Positions 1 to 15,139 of a stretch of 64,000 nt of DNA are shown piece after piece. The stretch covers positions 1 through 64,000 of the forward strand of contig NZ_LMRF01000006.1 in assembly GCF_001424755.1 (NCBI RefSeq), given 5' to 3'. Each line of letters begins with the position of its first letter. The stretch's first letter is position 1. The stretch is from Marmoricola sp. Leaf446 (GTDB lineage Bacteria > Actinomycetota > Actinomycetes > Propionibacteriales > Nocardioidaceae). The notes under the pieces were generated by a model. That model was not told the DNA's origin. It did not search any database and worked only from the letters and a program-made list of their open reading frames with translations. The position numbers and the translations under genes were made by a program.

Positions 1-100
1 GCCGACAGGTAAATTAATTCGTCGACTTTTGACACACTGTTGAGTTCTCAAGAATCAAGCGCGCACCTGATAACGAGCCTCTCGGCCGTATCGCGGGGCG
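1..100 (-). other. rRNA operon leader (16S gene lies left of the window)
   Basis: Read on the minus strand, positions 60 to 27 contain TTGAGAACTCAACAGTGTG. This closely resembles the antitermination (boxA-like) element known from actinobacterial rRNA leaders such as those of mycobacteria. It lies downstream of two tandem promoters and is followed by an AT-richer stretch down to the window edge. No coding potential is seen. The 16S gene itself would begin beyond position 1, so the operon identity is inferred from the leader and the promoters. Confidence 0.75.
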
Positions 101-107
101 ACGGTCA

Positions 108-136
108 AACTTACCGGACGCACCTGGGCGAGTCAA
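108..136 (-). promoter_or_regulatory. rrn promoter, proximal (P2)
   Basis: On the minus strand there is a -35 TTGACT (131-136), a 17-base spacer and a -10 TAAGTT (108-113). This is a near-consensus sigma-A promoter, rare in such GC-rich DNA. It would start transcription near position 101, running into the rRNA leader. Confidence 0.75.
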
Positions 137-311
137 ACCCGCCCTGATCCGTCCTCCCCACTTGGGAGCTCCGCCATGAGGGACCTCGAGGCCGCCGTGG
201 CGCGCACTCGAAGACCTCGGCTGAGGTGCTTGGTGGGGGTGGCTGTCCCGGTCCGGCCGCGAGGTCCTGATCCGGACCCGCGTCCCGCTCTCTCCGGGGC
301 AACGAGGTGAA

Positions 312-340
312 ACATTAGGACCCCCGTGGGGCAGGGTCAA
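312..340 (-). promoter_or_regulatory. rrn promoter, distal (P1)
   Basis: On the minus strand there is a -35 TTGACC (335-340), exactly 17 bases, then a -10 TAATGT (312-317). It sits about 204 bases upstream of the proximal promoter. Tandem strong promoters are usual for rRNA operons. The bases between the two promoters and up to the first gene (341-461) show nothing else convincing except the hairpin noted at 411-425. Confidence 0.7.
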
Positions 341-410
341 ATCGAGCCGTCGTGGCCCCGGTCACACGCCGTCGTAACGCTGGTCAGGCCGGGTCCGGGG
401 CCTGCTGGAG

Positions 411-425
411 GGGTCGGACCGACCC
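411..425 (-). terminator. possible terminator hairpin after the hydroxyacid oxidase gene
   Basis: GGGTCGG-A-CCGACCC forms a short perfect inverted repeat with 7-bp arms, 37 bases past the stop of the oxidase gene. There is no T-run, and the single-base centre means the real loop must open further. It would separate that gene from the rRNA promoters. Confidence 0.3.
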
Positions 426-461
426 GAAGGACCCCCTGCACGGGCGGGCCCACGAGCGCGG

Positions 462-1538
462 TCACCGCCCGGTGTCGACGACCCCCCGCAGGGCGCCCAC
501 GTCGGCGCACCCCGCCAGTCGCATCGTCTCCTCCAGCTCGTCGTGGAGCAGTGCCAGTGCCCGGCGTACGCCGTCCGGGCCATCGGCGGCGAGGGCCATG
601 AACAGGGGCCGCCCCAGCAGCACGGCGTCCGCCCCCAGGGCCAGGCCGACCGCGGCGTGCAGCCCGCTGCGCACTCCCCCGTCGACCAGGACCGTCGCGC
701 GGTCGCCCACGGCCTCACGGACGCGCGCGACGCAGCGCGCGGTCGCCTGCGCCTGGTCCAGCTGGCGTCCCCCGTGGTTGGACACCCACACGCCGTCGGC
801 GCCCGCCTCCACCGCGTCGGCGGCATCGTCCCCCCGGAGCACCCCCTTGACCACCACGGGCACCCCGGAGCGCTCACGCAACCACGCCAGGTCGGCCGGT
901 GCGAGATCCATCGCCTTGGCGCGGTGCGCGGGGTCGGGCGTGCGGCCCTCCTCCGGGAGGTTGGCCCCCAGCCACGCCGGGTCGGCGACGTCCCACACCC
1001 GTCCCCCCGCCGGGGAGGGGTAGCGCGTCCCGACGACGGGGGTGTCGACCGTCAGCGCGACGGCGCCGGCACCGTGACGCACCGCCTCGTCGAGCAGGCG
1101 CGCGGCGACCTCCCGCTCGGGCGTCATGTAGAGCTGCAGCCACCACGTCGCGCCCGTGGCCCCGATTTCGGCGAACGTGCTCCCGGCGTTGCTGGAGAGC
1201 ACCAGCGGGACGCCCGCCTCGCCGGCGGCCTCCGCCATCGCCACCTCGCCGCGGGGGTGCGCGGCGCGTTGCAGGGTCATCGGCGCGACGCCGAACGGCG
1301 AGCGGGTCGGCGCGCCCAGCAGCTCACCACCGAGCCGCACCTCGCGCACGTCGCGCAACACCCGCGGGAGCAGCCGGACCTCACGCCAGGCCGCCGTGGC
1401 CTCACCCAGCGTCACCTCGTCGCGGGCTCCCTCGCCGATGTAGCGCAGCACCGGCTCGGGCAGCACGGCCCGGGCGCGATCCTCGAGGTCGACCAGCCAC
1501 CCCGGTCCGACCGTGCCGTCCCTGCCGCTCCCGCCCAT
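462..1538 (-). CDS. FMN-dependent alpha-hydroxy-acid oxidase/dehydrogenase (LldD/glycolate oxidase family)
   Basis: 358 aa, the usual length for this TIM-barrel flavoenzyme family, which oxidises L-2-hydroxyacids such as lactate or glycolate to 2-oxoacids. Visible family motifs are the FMN-contacting Lys in VVVKGVL (about residue 230), the active-site block SNHGGRQLD (about 252-260, with catalytic His and substrate-binding Arg) and the phosphate-binding DGGVRSG (about 282). No signal peptide or membrane segment is seen. It starts 3 bases after the tyrS stop, so it is probably cotranscribed with tyrS. The substrate cannot be told from sequence; lactate monooxygenase, lactate dehydrogenase or (S)-mandelate-type activity are all possible. 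Confidence 0.85.
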   Translation of the reverse strand: MGGSGRDGTVGPGWLVDLEDRARAVLPEPVLRYIGEGARDEVTLGEATAAWREVRLLPRVLRDVREVRLGGELLGAPTRSPFGVAPMTLQRAAHPRGEVAMAEAAGEAGVPLVLSSNAGSTFAEIGATGATWWLQLYMTPEREVAARLLDEAVRHGAGAVALTVDTPVVGTRYPSPAGGRVWDVADPAWLGANLPEEGRTPDPAHRAKAMDLAPADLAWLRERSGVPVVVKGVLRGDDAADAVEAGADGVWVSNHGGRQLDQAQATARCVARVREAVGDRATVLVDGGVRSGLHAAVGLALGADAVLLGRPLFMALAADGPDGVRRALALLHDELEETMRLAGCADVGALRGVVDTGR

Positions 1539-1541
1539 GGC

Positions 1542-2804
1542 TCAGCCGACCTCGACGCCGGCGAGGTTCTTCTTGCCCCGGCGCAGCACCAGCCACGACC
1601 CGCCCAGCAGGTCCTCGAGCCCGGGCACGTGGTCGACGTCGGTGACCCGCTCGTTGTTGAGGTAGGCGCCGCCCTCGGTGATGGTCCGCCGCGCCTCGCC
1701 CTTGCTCTTCACCAGCCCCGAGGCCACCAGCAGGTCGACCGTGGGCGTCCCAACGGTCGCGGTGGCCGCGCCGGCCTCCCGCAGCGCGGCGGCCAGCGTG
1801 CCGGGGTCGAGGTCGCGCAGCTCGCCCCCGCCGAACAGGGCAGCGGCCGCGGCCTTGGCCTGCTCGGTCTCCGCAGCCCCGTGCACCAGCGTCGTCACCT
1901 CGTCGGCCAGGCGCTTCTGCGCGGCCCTCCGGAAGGGCTGCTCGGCCGTGGCGACGTCGAGCTCCTCGATCTCCTCGCGGGACAGGAAGGTGAAGATCCG
2001 CAAGAGCTCCCCGACCTTCTCGTCCTCGACGTTGAGCCAGAACTGGTGGAAGGCGTACGGCGAGAGCATCTGCGGGTCGAGCCACAGCGCCCCGCCTTCG
2101 GTCTTGCCGTACTTGGTGCCGTCGGCCTTGGTCACCAGCGGCGTCGCGAAGGCGTGGGCGTGGCCGCCCTCGGCCCGACGGATCAGCTCCACGCCGCCGG
2201 TGAGGTTGCCCCACTGGTCGCTGCCGCCGAACTGCAGCGTCACCCCGTGGTCGCGGTGAAGGTTGAGGAAGTCCATCGACTGCAGCAGCACGTAGCTGAA
2301 CTCGGTGTAGCTGATGCCCGCCTCTAGCCGGCTGCGCACGACGTCGCGCGCCAGCATCCGGTTGACCGGGAAGTGCTTGCCGATGTCGCGCAGGAAGTCG
2401 ATGGTCGACAGGCTGGCGGTCCAGTCGTAGTTGTCGACCATGGTCGCCCCGGTGGGGCCGTCGAACTCCAGGAACGGCTCGATCTGGGAGCGGACGCGGC
2501 CCACCCACTCCTTGACGGTGTCACGGCTGTTGAGGGTGCGCTCGCCGGAGTCACGGGGGTCGCCGATCATGCCCGTGGCGCCCCCGACCAGGGCGTACGG
2601 CGTGTGGCCGGCTTGCTGCAGCCGCCGCGCCGTCAGCAGCTGCACCAGGTTGCCCATGTGCAGGCTCGGCGCGGTCGGGTCGAAGCCGACGTAGAACCGG
2701 ACGCTGTCCGCCGTGAGTGCCTCGCGGAGGGCGTCACGGTCGGTCGCGTGCGCGACCAGACCCCGCCACTCCAGGTCGTCGAGCAGGTGCGGGTCGGTGG
2801 TCAA
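1542..2804 (-). CDS. tyrS: tyrosyl-tRNA synthetase
   Basis: 420 aa class Ic aminoacyl-tRNA synthetase that charges tRNA-Tyr in the cytoplasm. The HIGH-type signature reads HMGN (49-52) after FDPTAPSL. The KMSKS-type loop reads KYGKTEGG (about 230), typical of bacterial TyrRS. An S4 RNA-binding domain occupies the last 70 residues or so. The start is a TTG, supported by GAGGAG 9 bases upstream in the transcript and by matching the family N-terminus. No T-box-like leader is seen upstream. It is downstream of a TIGR03086 gene on the same strand, with 52 bases between them. Confidence 0.95.
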   Translation of the reverse strand: MTTDPHLLDDLEWRGLVAHATDRDALREALTADSVRFYVGFDPTAPSLHMGNLVQLLTARRLQQAGHTPYALVGGATGMIGDPRDSGERTLNSRDTVKEWVGRVRSQIEPFLEFDGPTGATMVDNYDWTASLSTIDFLRDIGKHFPVNRMLARDVVRSRLEAGISYTEFSYVLLQSMDFLNLHRDHGVTLQFGGSDQWGNLTGGVELIRRAEGGHAHAFATPLVTKADGTKYGKTEGGALWLDPQMLSPYAFHQFWLNVEDEKVGELLRIFTFLSREEIEELDVATAEQPFRRAAQKRLADEVTTLVHGAAETEQAKAAAAALFGGGELRDLDPGTLAAALREAGAATATVGTPTVDLLVASGLVKSKGEARRTITEGGAYLNNERVTDVDHVPGLEDLLGGSWLVLRRGKKNLAGVEVG

Positions 2805-2856
2805 CGTGCGTGTCTCCTCGTGCGCGGACGGTGGGCGACCAGCCTCCCACGGGGGG

Positions 2857-3429
2857 TCAGCGGCCCCAGCCCGGGTCGCGGCCCGACGCGGCGAGCGCCC
2901 GGTCGAGCGCCGACGGGTCCTCCCCGGCGTCGGCCTCGGCGCCGAAGGCGCCCATCGAGCGGCCGGTCTCGCCGTGCTTGTCGAGCAGCTGCTGCGCCTG
3001 CTCGGCGACGTCGTCGTCGACCTCGAGCTCCTGGCCGGTCGCGCGGGCGAGGTCCCAGCCGTGGAGCAGCACCTCGAGGAAGGCCATGTCGCCGACGTCC
3101 TCGCGCGACATCGCCCCGTCGAGCGCCTCGCCCTCCCACGCCTCCGGCTGGGCCCACGCGTCGGCCACGGCGATCAGCCGGCCGGACAGCTGGTCGCGCC
3201 AGGCCTCCCCCAGCTCCTGGCCGCTCGTCCCCCAGGGGTCGTCACGGTCCAGCGGCTCCCCGGCACCTACGCGCCGCATCGCCTCGGTGGTGCCGAGCAG
3301 GTGCGAGGTCAGCCCTCGCACGTCCCACCCCTCGCAGGGGGTCTTCGCGTCGAGGGCCGCGGTCGGCACCCCCTGGACGACCGGCTGGAGGCTGGCGACG
3401 AGGCCGTGCAGGTGCTCGCGGGTGCTCAT
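2857..3429 (-). CDS. TIGR03086-type metal-binding protein (DinB/maleylpyruvate isomerase-like fold)
   Basis: 190 aa. The N-terminal half resembles the mycothiol-dependent maleylpyruvate isomerase/DinB four-helix fold ([15 protein letters not shown] around residues 30-50), and [10 protein letters not shown] (about 122) carries a typical metal-ligand His. These proteins are thought to be thiol-dependent enzymes, but the actual reaction of TIGR03086 members is unknown. The ATG at 3429 is chosen because GAGGAG lies 5 bases upstream; the reading frame stays open further upstream but without domain support. The palindrome at 3446-3469 overlaps its probable promoter. Confidence 0.75.
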   Translation of the reverse strand: MSTREHLHGLVASLQPVVQGVPTAALDAKTPCEGWDVRGLTSHLLGTTEAMRRVGAGEPLDRDDPWGTSGQELGEAWRDQLSGRLIAVADAWAQPEAWEGEALDGAMSREDVGDMAFLEVLLHGWDLARATGQELEVDDDVAEQAQQLLDKHGETGRSMGAFGAEADAGEDPSALDRALAASGRDPGWGR

Positions 3430-3445
3430 GGGGGCTCCTCGGGTG

Positions 3446-3469
3446 GGGTGTACGTCGGTGTATACACCC
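3446..3469. promoter_or_regulatory. palindromic operator/promoter between divergent genes
   Basis: GGTGTATACACC (3457-3468) is a perfect 12-bp palindrome. It is nested in a second inverted repeat, GGGTGTA-N10-TACACCC (3446-3452 and 3463-3469). The centre supplies a TATACA -10-like hexamer on both strands, 27 bases upstream of the minus-strand start. It looks like a regulator-binding site on a promoter; the regulator is not identifiable. Confidence 0.45.
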
Positions 3470-3565
3470 TGCGCCGAGACGGCGGCGGGGTTCTCCCCCG
3501 CGAGACGCACCGACCACCTACGGTGTCCGCAGTACCCTCCCCTGCGACCCACGACGGACCGCACC

Positions 3566-4609
3566 GTGACCCTGACCGACACCCGAGCGCGACGCACCCG
3601 GCCGCTCGCCCGGCCGCTCGCCCGGCCGGTCCTGCTGCTCCTGCTGGCACTGTTGGTGCCGCTGGCCTGGGTCACCCCGGCCGAGGCGGCGCTCGACCTG
3701 CGCCAGGGCAGCCGCGGCGCCGCCGTACGCACGGTGGAGGGCCGCCTGGCCACGCTCGGCCTGCTGCGACGTGCCCGGGTGGACCGCGTCTACCGCCTCG
3801 CGACGGTCCGGGCGGTGCGGTCGTTCCAGCGACAGGAGCGACTGCGGGTCACCGGGCGCGTCGACCGGCGCACCTGGGACGCGATCGCGCGGGCGGTCGC
3901 GCCCAAGCCCGCTGCCCCCCTCCCGCCCGTGCCGGTGATCGTCGGGCACCGGGGCGACGGGGGCCGGACCGCGCCGGAGAACACCCTGGCGGCGATGGTG
4001 GCCGGGGCGGAGGTCGCCGACGTCCTCGAGCTCGACCTGAGGGCCACCTCCGACCACGTGCTGGTGCTGATGCACGACACCACGCTGGACCGCACCACGA
4101 ACTGCACCGGCCCGGTCTCGGCGTGGACCCACGCCGACCTGACCGCACGGTGCACCGTCTCGGGCGAGCCGGTGCCGACCTTCGAGGAGGTCGCGGCGTT
4201 CGTCGCGACCACGTCGCTCTCGCTGTCGCCGGAGCTGAGGCGGGAGGCCACGCCCGAGGACCTGTCGGCCTTCGTGGCCACGCTGCGGGCCCACGGTCTC
4301 GTCGGCCGCACCTACGCCCAGTCGTTCGACGCCGCCACGCTGCGCTCGCTCGCCGCGGTCGACCCGGCCGTGCGCCGGGTCTTCCTCGGCCCCGGCTCGA
4401 CCCCGGTGTCGGTGCCCCGGGACCTCGGCGCCACCGTCATGGCCGTGAACCTGACCGGGCTCACCGCTGCCCGGGTCGCGGAGTACCAGCGCGCCGGGAT
4501 GCGGGTCTGGCCGTGGACGGCGGTCACGGAGGAACAGCTGCGAGCGCTCCGGGCGATGCGGGTCGACGGGATCGTGACCGACATCCCGGCGGCCGCGCGG
4601 CGGATGTTC

Positions 4610-4624
<15 letters not shown>
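3566..4624 (+). CDS. secreted glycerophosphodiester phosphodiesterase with peptidoglycan-binding domain
   Basis: 352 aa from a GTG start. Residues 1-20 are Arg/Thr-rich, 21-36 are a Leu-rich hydrophobic segment and AEA near 41 fits signal-peptidase cleavage, so export is likely. Residues about 45-103 form a PG_binding_1 module (LRQGSRGAAVRTVE, WDAIARAV). From about 118 follows a GDPD barrel with GHRGDGGRTAPENT, the acidic pair in LELDLRA and MHDTTLDRTTN, the known His/Glu/Asp metal site of the family. It would hydrolyse glycerophosphodiesters at the cell wall. No strong ribosome site precedes the GTG, so the exact start is uncertain. It is divergent from the TIGR03086 gene. Confidence 0.85.
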
Positions 4625-8377
<3,753 letters not shown>

Positions 8378-8484
8378 CTGCTCTCCTCCGTCGTGTGCTG
8401 CGGTGCGGGGGTCGTCCCCCACCCCCACTCTAGGGACGGGCCACCAGGGGCCCGGGTGTGCAACCATGCTCGGGCGCCGGCCGC

Positions 8485-8500
8485 TGTGTCGCGCGTCACA
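8485..8500. promoter_or_regulatory. Crp/GlxR-like site in the glpD-glpF divergent region
   Basis: TGTGTCGCGCGTCACA matches the known TGTGA-N6-TCACA consensus at 9 of 10 defined bases and has TGTG/CACA outer half-sites. It is 48 bases before the glpF start and 108 before glpD. Catabolite control of glycerol genes by Crp-family proteins is established in other Actinobacteria; here it is inferred. Confidence 0.5.
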
Positions 8501-8547
8501 GTGTGTCTCGGGAGCTCCGGCTCCGCCGTACGACGAGAGGACCGTGC

Positions 8548-9264
8548 GTGTTCACCGACATCTTCCTGCCCGAGGTCATGGGCACCGCCATCCTGATCCT
8601 GCTGGGCTGCGGGGTGGTGGCCAACGTCGTCCTCCCCAAGACCGGTGGCTTCGGCGGCGGCACCCTGCTCATCAACTTCGGCTGGGGCCTCGGCGTGTAC
8701 GCCGGCGTCTACGTCGCCTACAAGTCCGGGGCCCACCTCAACCCGGCCGTGACCCTCGGCCTCGTGGCGGCCGGCGACTCGGGGCTGTCGTTCGTCGACG
8801 TCGTGGTCTACATCGTGGCCCAGGTGCTGGGCGCGATGCTGGGCGCGACGCTGGCGTGGGCGGCGTACAAGAAGCACTTCGACGACCCCGAGGCCGACGA
8901 GGGCTCCAAGCTCGGCGTCTTCAGCACCATGCCGACGATCCACGCACCGATCTGGAACGTCGTGACCGAGGTGATCGGCACCTTCGTGCTGATCTTCGTG
9001 ATCCTGGCCTTCGGCAAGACCCCCACCGAGGTCGGCCCGCTCGCCGTGGCCCTGCTCGTCGTCGCGATCGGTGCCAGCCTCGGCGGCCCGACCGGCTACG
9101 CGATCAACCCGGCCCGTGACCTCGGACCGCGCATCATGCACGCGCTGCTGCCGATCCCGCGCAAGGGCTCCAGCGGCTGGCACTACGCCTGGGTCCCCGT
9201 CGTCGCCCCGATCATCGGCGGCGTCCTGGGCGGCCTCGCCGGCAACGCCGTCGGCTTCGTCTGA
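8548..9264 (+). CDS. glpF: glycerol facilitator (aquaporin family)
   Basis: 238 aa integral membrane channel for passive glycerol entry. Six hydrophobic segments are visible, with the two NPA half-helix motifs HLNPAVTLG (about 61-69) and NPARDLGPR (about 187-195). The Asp after the second NPA is typical of glyceroporins rather than water-only channels. The GTG at 8548 is preceded by GAGAGG 7 bases upstream; starting earlier at 8458 would add an unrelated N-terminal tail. glpK follows after 101 bases, so the two are likely cotranscribed. Confidence 0.92.
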   Translation: MFTDIFLPEVMGTAILILLGCGVVANVVLPKTGGFGGGTLLINFGWGLGVYAGVYVAYKSGAHLNPAVTLGLVAAGDSGLSFVDVVVYIVAQVLGAMLGATLAWAAYKKHFDDPEADEGSKLGVFSTMPTIHAPIWNVVTEVIGTFVLIFVILAFGKTPTEVGPLAVALLVVAIGASLGGPTGYAINPARDLGPRIMHALLPIPRKGSSGWHYAWVPVVAPIIGGVLGGLAGNAVGFV

Positions 9265-9274
9265 GCGACCGACC

Positions 9275-9319
9275 GACTCCCCCGACTCCCCCGACTCCCC
9301 CGACTCCCCCGACTCCCCC
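9275..9319. repeat. 9-bp tandem repeat between glpF and glpK
   Basis: Five exact copies of GACTCCCCC, followed by one degenerate copy (GGCTCCCCC). It lies wholly in the 101-base glpF-glpK gap, ahead of the glpK ribosome site. This is a slippage-prone C-rich repeat likely to vary in copy number between strains. Confidence 0.9.
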
Positions 9320-9365
9320 GGCTCCCCCCCACCCGTCCGACCCGCAACCAGGCAAGGATCTCCAC

Positions 9366-10886
9366 ATGGCGAAGAACACCTACATCCTGTCCATCGACCA
9401 GGGCACCACCAGCACCCGCGCGATGGTCTTCGACCACTCCGGCTCGGTGGTGGCCGTCGACCAGATCGAGCACGAGCAGATCTTCCCGCGGGCCGGCTGG
9501 GTCGAGCACGACCCCGAGGAGATCTGGAACAACACCCGCGAGGTGATCGGCGGGGCGCTCGGCAAGGCCAACCTCAACAGCCGGAGCATCGAGGCGGTCG
9601 GCATCACCAACCAGCGCGAGACCGCGGTGGTGTGGGAGAAGGCCACCGGCAAGCCGGTCTACAACGCCATCGTGTGGCAGGACACCCGCACCCAGAAGAT
9701 CGTCGACGAGCTGGCCGGCGACGAGGGCGTCGAGCGCTACAAGGACGTCTGCGGGCTGCCGCTGGCGACGTACTTCTCCGGACCGAAGGTGAAGTGGATC
9801 CTCGACAACGTCGACGGCGCGCGGGAGAAGGCCGAGGCGGGCGAGCTGCTGTTCGGCAACACCGACACCTGGCTGCTGTGGAACCTCACCGGTGGTGCGG
9901 AGAACGAGGGCGTGCACGTCACCGACGTCACCAACGCCAGCCGCACCATGCTGATGAACCTCGCCGACCTGACCTGGGACGAGTCCATCGCCGCCGACAT
10001 GGGGATCCCGGTCTCGATGCTGCCGGAGATCCGCTCCTGCTCCGAGGTGTACGGCGAGTGCAAGCCCGGCGTCCTCAACGGCACCCCCATCGCCGGCATC
10101 CTCGGCGACCAGCAGGCCGCCACCTTCGGTCAGGCGTGCCTGGAGAAGGGCACCGCCAAGAACACCTACGGCACCGGCAACTTCATGCTCCTCAACACCG
10201 GCACCGAGCAGGTCCCGAGCGAGAACGGCCTGCTGACGACCACCTGCTACAAGCTGGGCGACGAGCCCACCGTGTACGCCCTCGAGGGCTCGATCGCGGT
10301 CACCGGCTCGCTGGTGCAGTGGGTCCGCGACAACCTGGGCATGATCTCCTCGGCGCCCGAGATCGAGGAGTCGGCCAAGAAGGTCGACGACAACGGCGGC
10401 GCTTACTTCGTGCCGGCCTTCTCCGGCCTGTTCGCCCCGCACTGGCGTCCCGACGCGCGCGGCGCGCTGGTCGGCCTGACGCGGTTCGTCAACCGCCACC
10501 ACATCGCCCGGGCGGTGCTGGAGTCCACGGCGTTCCAGACCCGCGAGGTCCTCGACGCGATGAACGCCGACTCGGGCGTGCCGCTGACCGAGCTGCGCGT
10601 CGACGGCGGCATGGTCGTCAACGAGACCCTGATGCAGTTCCAGGCCGACATCCTCGGCGTGGACGTGGTGCGGCCGAAGGTCGCCGAGACGACCGCGCTC
10701 GGGGCGGCGTACGCCGCGGGCCTGGCCGTCGGCTACTGGTCGAGCACCGACGAGATCACCGAGAACTGGGGCGAGGACAAGCGCTGGTCGCCGCAGATGG
10801 ACGAGGCCGAGCGCGAGCGCCTCTACCGCAACTGGAAGAAGGCCGTCACCAAGACCCTCGACTGGGTCGACGACGACGTCGACTGA
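9366..10886 (+). CDS. glpK: glycerol kinase
   Basis: 506 aa FGGY-family kinase that phosphorylates glycerol to glycerol-3-phosphate with ATP, trapping the glycerol brought in by GlpF and feeding GlpD. The nucleotide-binding DQGTTSTR is at residues 11-18, and the second FGGY region [12 protein letters not shown] is near 268. Length is standard for the family. The ATG at 9366 follows AAGGA 8 bases upstream. The gene ends in a convergent region with a strong hairpin shared with argG. Confidence 0.96.
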   Translation: MAKNTYILSIDQGTTSTRAMVFDHSGSVVAVDQIEHEQIFPRAGWVEHDPEEIWNNTREVIGGALGKANLNSRSIEAVGITNQRETAVVWEKATGKPVYNAIVWQDTRTQKIVDELAGDEGVERYKDVCGLPLATYFSGPKVKWILDNVDGAREKAEAGELLFGNTDTWLLWNLTGGAENEGVHVTDVTNASRTMLMNLADLTWDESIAADMGIPVSMLPEIRSCSEVYGECKPGVLNGTPIAGILGDQQAATFGQACLEKGTAKNTYGTGNFMLLNTGTEQVPSENGLLTTTCYKLGDEPTVYALEGSIAVTGSLVQWVRDNLGMISSAPEIEESAKKVDDNGGAYFVPAFSGLFAPHWRPDARGALVGLTRFVNRHHIARAVLESTAFQTREVLDAMNADSGVPLTELRVDGGMVVNETLMQFQADILGVDVVRPKVAETTALGAAYAAGLAVGYWSSTDEITENWGEDKRWSPQMDEAERERLYRNWKKAVTKTLDWVDDDVD

Positions 10887-10938
10887 CCGACCCGGCTCTG
10901 GGGCGTCGGCCGTCCGGTTTCCCAGGTGATGAACCCGA

Positions 10939-10980
10939 ACTGCCTCCTCACACACCGTGCGTGGTGTGTGAGGAGGCAGT
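10939..10980. terminator. bidirectional hairpin terminator between glpK and argG
   Basis: A perfect 18-bp inverted repeat (10939-10956 with 10963-10980) with a 6-base loop GTGCGT lies between the convergent stops of glpK and argG. There is no U-tract on either side, as is common for actinobacterial hairpin terminators. The arms are the most stable structure in the 131-base gap. Confidence 0.75.
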
Positions 10981-11017
10981 CTGCTGTGCGAGGTCAGGCA
11001 GGTTGCCGACCGGTGGA

Positions 11018-13013
<1,996 letters not shown>

Positions 13014-13017
<4 letters not shown>

Positions 13018-13949
13018 GAGCACTCCCCCGACCGGGACTCCAGCAGCCACGCCATCACGGCCTTCTGGGCGTGCCGGCGGTTCTCGGCCTCGTCCCACAC
13101 CACGCTGCGGGGGCCGTCGAGGACATCCGCACTGATCTCCTTGCCGCGGTAGGCCGGCAGGCAGTGCAGCACCACGGCCTCGTCGTCGGCGTGGGAGAGC
13201 AGCTCCTCGTCGAGCGACCAGGGGGCGAAGGCCGCGGCGCGCGCCTCGGCCTCGGCCTCGCGGCCCATCGAGACCCAGGTGTCGGTCGCGACCGCGTCCG
13301 CACCGGTGACCGCCTCGACGGGGTCGGCGACGAACGCCACCGAGCCGCCGGTCGCCTGGGCGACGACCTGGGCCTGCAGCAGCACCTCGGCGTCGGGCTC
13401 GAAGCCCTCGGGGCCGCTGACCCGCACGTGCATGCCTGCGGTGGCGCCGCCCAGGAGGTAGCTGTGGCCCATGTTGCAGGCGGCGTCGCCGACGAAGGCC
13501 AGCACCTGCCCGGCGAGCGCGCCGTGGTGCTCGCGCAGCGTCAGCAGGTCGGCCAGCACCTGGCAGGGGTGGAACTGGTCGGTCAGCGCGTTGACGACGG
13601 GCACCCCGGAGTACGCCGCCATGTCCTCGAGGCGGGACTGGTCGTGCGTGCGCCAGACCACCATCGCGGCCTGGCGCCCCAGCACCCGGGCCACGTCGGG
13701 CACCGACTCGCGCACGCCCACCTGGGCCAGCGATCCGTCGATGATCATGGGGAAGCCGCCGAGCTCGGCGATGCCCGAGGCGAAGGACGCCTGGGTGCGC
13801 AGCGTCGGCTTGTCGAAGAGCACGGCGACGGTCTGCGGGCCGGCGAGCGGGCGCGCGTCGTACGGCGCCGCCTTGAGGTGGACGGCGAGGTCGAGGACGT
13901 GGCGCTGCTGGTCGGGGGTGAGGTCGTCGTCGCGGAGGAAGTGCCTCAC
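13014..13949 (-). CDS. argF: ornithine carbamoyltransferase
   Basis: 311 aa. Makes citrulline from ornithine and carbamoyl phosphate. HPCQ (in [13 protein letters not shown]) and HCLP (in [13 protein letters not shown]) are intact. The carbamoyl-phosphate loop, usually STRTR, reads TLRTQ in [12 protein letters not shown] (about 47-58). The core Arg-Thr is retained, but the flanking Ser-Thr and last Arg are substituted. The GTG start overlaps the argD stop by 4 bases; the longer upstream frame is only an argD shadow. Operon position supports a true OTCase rather than an N-acetyl or N-succinyl variant, though substrate preference is not proven. Confidence 0.9.
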
Positions 13950-15139
13950 GGCGAGGCCACCCCGTCCGCCAGGCCCGCGGCGTCGAGCAGCCCCGGCCAG
14001 GCCGCGAGGAAGCCCGCGACGTCGTCGTCGGTGACCACCAGCGGCGGCGCGAGGCGCACCCGGTCGGGTCCGGTGGCGTTGATGATCCAGCCGGCCTCCT
14101 GGGCCGCGGCGACCACGGCCGGGGCCTTCTCCTCGGCCAGGGTCAGCCCCACGAGCACCCCCAGGCCGCGGACGTCGGTGACGCGCGGGTCCTGCGAGAG
14201 GCCCGAGCGCAGCCGCTCCCCTACCTCGACGGCGCGGGCCAGCAACCCGTCGCGCTCGATGGTGTCGAGGACCGCCAGCGCGGTGGCGCACGACAGCGGG
14301 TTGCCGCCGAAGGTGGTGCCGTGGTTGCCGGGCTCGAACAGCGTCGCCGCCCGGCCCAGGCCGAGGGTGGCGCCGATGGGCATGCCGCCGCCGAGGCCCT
14401 TGGCCAGGGTGACCAGGTCGGGCACGACGCCCGAGGCCTGGCTGGCCAGCCAGGTGCCGGTGCGGCCCATGCCGCTCTGCACCTCGTCGAACCACAGCAG
14501 CGCGCCGTGGCGCTCGGTGGTCGCGCGGGCCGCGGCGAGGTAGGCCGCCGGCGCCTCGTTGACGCCCGCCTCACCCTGGAGCGGCTCGATCACGACGGCC
14601 GCCGTCTCGTCGGTGACGGCCGCGTCGAGCGCGTCGACGTCGCCGAACGGCACCCAGGTGACGTGCCCGGGCAGCGGCTCGAACGGCTCGCGGTAGGCGG
14701 CCTTGGAGGTCAGCGCGAGGCTGCCCATGGTGCGGCCGTGGAACGCGTCCTGCATCGCCACCACGTGGCTGCGGCCGGTCAGCCGCGTCAGCTTCAGCGC
14801 GGCCTCGTTGGCCTCCGCGCCGGAGTTGGAGAAGAACACCCGGGCCTCGACGTCGGCCGGCGTCATCAGCGCGACCAGCCGCTCGGCCAGCGTGACCTGC
14901 TGCGGGCTGGTGAAGAAGTTGGAGACGTGACCCAGGGTCCGCACCTGGGTGCTCAGCGCCTCGACGAGCGCGGGGTGGGCGTGGCCCAGCGTGTTCACGG
15001 CGATGCCGCCGAGGAAGTCGACGTACTCCTTGCCCTGGTCGTCCCACACGTGGGCGCCCTCGCCCCGGACCAGCGCCAGCTTGGGCGGGCCGAAGGCGTT
15101 CATCAGCGACGCGCCGTAGCGCTCCAGCAGCTCGCTCAC
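13946..15139 (-). CDS. argD: acetylornithine aminotransferase
   Basis: 397 aa class III PLP aminotransferase. Converts N-acetylglutamate semialdehyde to N-acetylornithine with glutamate as donor; related enzymes also act on succinyldiaminopimelate. [18 protein letters not shown], the [13 protein letters not shown] cofactor Asp region and the PLP Lys in [13 protein letters not shown] (about 243) are visible. The GTG overlaps the argB stop by 4 bases and gives the family N-terminus [13 protein letters not shown]. Length is standard. Confidence 0.94.
   Translation of the reverse strand: MSELLERYGASLMNAFGPPKLALVRGEGAHVWDDQGKEYVDFLGGIAVNTLGHAHPALVEALSTQVRTLGHVSNFFTSPQQVTLAERLVALMTPADVEARVFFSNSGAEANEAALKLTRLTGRSHVVAMQDAFHGRTMGSLALTSKAAYREPFEPLPGHVTWVPFGDVDALDAAVTDETAAVVIEPLQGEAGVNEAPAAYLAAARATTERHGALLWFDEVQSGMGRTGTWLASQASGVVPDLVTLAKGLGGGMPIGATLGLGRAATLFEPGNHGTTFGGNPLSCATALAVLDTIERDGLLARAVEVGERLRSGLSQDPRVTDVRGLGVLVGLTLAEEKAPAVVAAAQEAGWIINATGPDRVRLAPPLVVTDDDVAGFLAAWPGLLDAAGLADGVASP

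Noticed and set aside
3430-3753. N-terminal extension of the TIGR03086 protein to 3753
   Set aside because: The extension is Arg-rich shadow of the divergent phosphodiesterase gene; the ATG at 3429 has a ribosome site and the family start.
8458-8547. An upstream ATG start for glpF
   Set aside because: It would add 30 Arg/Ser-rich residues before the first membrane helix and would place the Crp-like site in coding sequence; the GTG at 8548 has a ribosome site.
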